A stretch of DNA of 21,294 nucleotides from Periconia sp. R9002 (Eukaryota > Ascomycota > Dothideomycetes > Pleosporales > Periconiaceae). The position numbers were made by a program, and so were the translations under genes. Shown here piece by piece: positions 21,219-21,294 of the stretch (position 1 is the stretch's first letter; each line of letters starts with the position of its first letter). The stretch lies in contig JAMAHW010000188.1 in NCBI GenBank assembly GCA_023627715.1, positions 1-21,294 on the forward strand. Direction: 5' to 3'. A model generated the notes under the pieces. That model ran no database searches, was not told where the DNA came from, and saw only the letters and a list, made by a program, of their open reading frames with translations.

Positions 21219-21294
21219 TGTTACGGCTGTGCCTCACAGTATTACTCTTGGCACTCATGGTGAGTGTAGTTTCGATAATTACCATGAGTGGCAC
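21219..21294 (+). repeat. Second Gypsy B-family LTR, first 76 bp only (window edge)
   Basis: TGTTACGG begins here and the sequence aligns without gaps to 15594-15669. It is much less mutated: all eight transition differences have the G/C state here. It holds a 10-bp perfect inverted repeat, CACTCATGGT (21252-21261) and ACCATGAGTG (21281-21290). It may be the 3' LTR of Gypsy B or the left LTR of a further same-family insertion. Confidence 0.8.

Larger units (their letters stand above)
15594..21294 (+). mobile_element. Gypsy B: Ty3/Gypsy LTR retrotransposon inserted in the Copia RNase H, runs off the window
   Basis: The element begins with TGTTACGG at 15594, directly after the Copia RNase H codon AGG. 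The internal region encodes gag with two zinc knuckles, then PR, RT, RNase H and integrase in Gypsy order on the + strand. A second copy of the LTR start lies at 21219. CpA and TpG are more frequent than in the Copia part (for example around 17041-17100 and 18841-18900), so it is less mutated. The right end is outside the window or at the end of the LTR that starts at 21219. The five bases before it, CTAGG (15589-15593), are the expected left target-site duplication. Confidence 0.9.

Noticed and set aside
2400..21294. Mitochondrial or other naturally AT-rich DNA as the source of the TA-rich block
   Set aside because: The bias is specific to loss of CpA/TpG with CpG kept, and follows LTR elements, which indicates RIP rather than organellar composition.

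Overview
The window looks like a piece of a filamentous ascomycete (Pezizomycotina) nuclear genome. It holds one intact, spliced, moderate-GC gene at the left end. The remaining ~19 kb is very AT-rich, repeat-derived sequence carrying the signature of repeat-induced point mutation (RIP): CpA and TpG are almost gone, TpA is greatly raised, and CpG is largely kept. A short 66-nt intron with GTGAGT donor and TACTAAT-like branch site, pyrimidine-rich promoter DNA and RIP together point to Pezizomycotina. The species cannot be told from what is here.

Region 1 (1-2328): promoter and gene of a 515-residue major facilitator transporter of the Dal5/allantoate-permease (anion:cation symporter) family, with about 340 bp of ordinary 3' flank. 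This is the only gene expected to make a functional protein.

Region 2 (about 2329-21294): a nest of three LTR retrotransposons, all inactivated by RIP. The outer and oldest-looking is a + strand Ty1/Copia element. Its gag begins near 2574, and its single reading frame (codon starts at coordinates divisible by 3) can be followed through zinc knuckle, protease, integrase and reverse transcriptase into RNase H at 15593, where it is cut. The Copia gag is interrupted by a complete minus-strand Ty3/Gypsy chromovirus (Gypsy A, 3241-10012) with paired 393-bp LTRs, gag, pol, a chromodomain, and an extra antisense Cys-rich ORF between the chromodomain and the 3' LTR. The Copia RNase H is interrupted by a second, + strand Gypsy element (Gypsy B, from 15594). 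Gypsy B has two zinc knuckles and a single-frame gag-pol, is less mutated, and runs to a second copy of its LTR start at 21219, where the window ends. The rest of the Copia element must lie to the right of the window.

No RNA genes, CRISPR arrays or other host genes were found. The elements do not form a functional system now. The points most worth following are the antisense Cys-rich ORF of Gypsy A, the unusually long readable integrase-RT linker of the Copia element, the odd right-hand LTR junction of Gypsy B, and the sharp border between a living transporter gene and RIP-mutated DNA.
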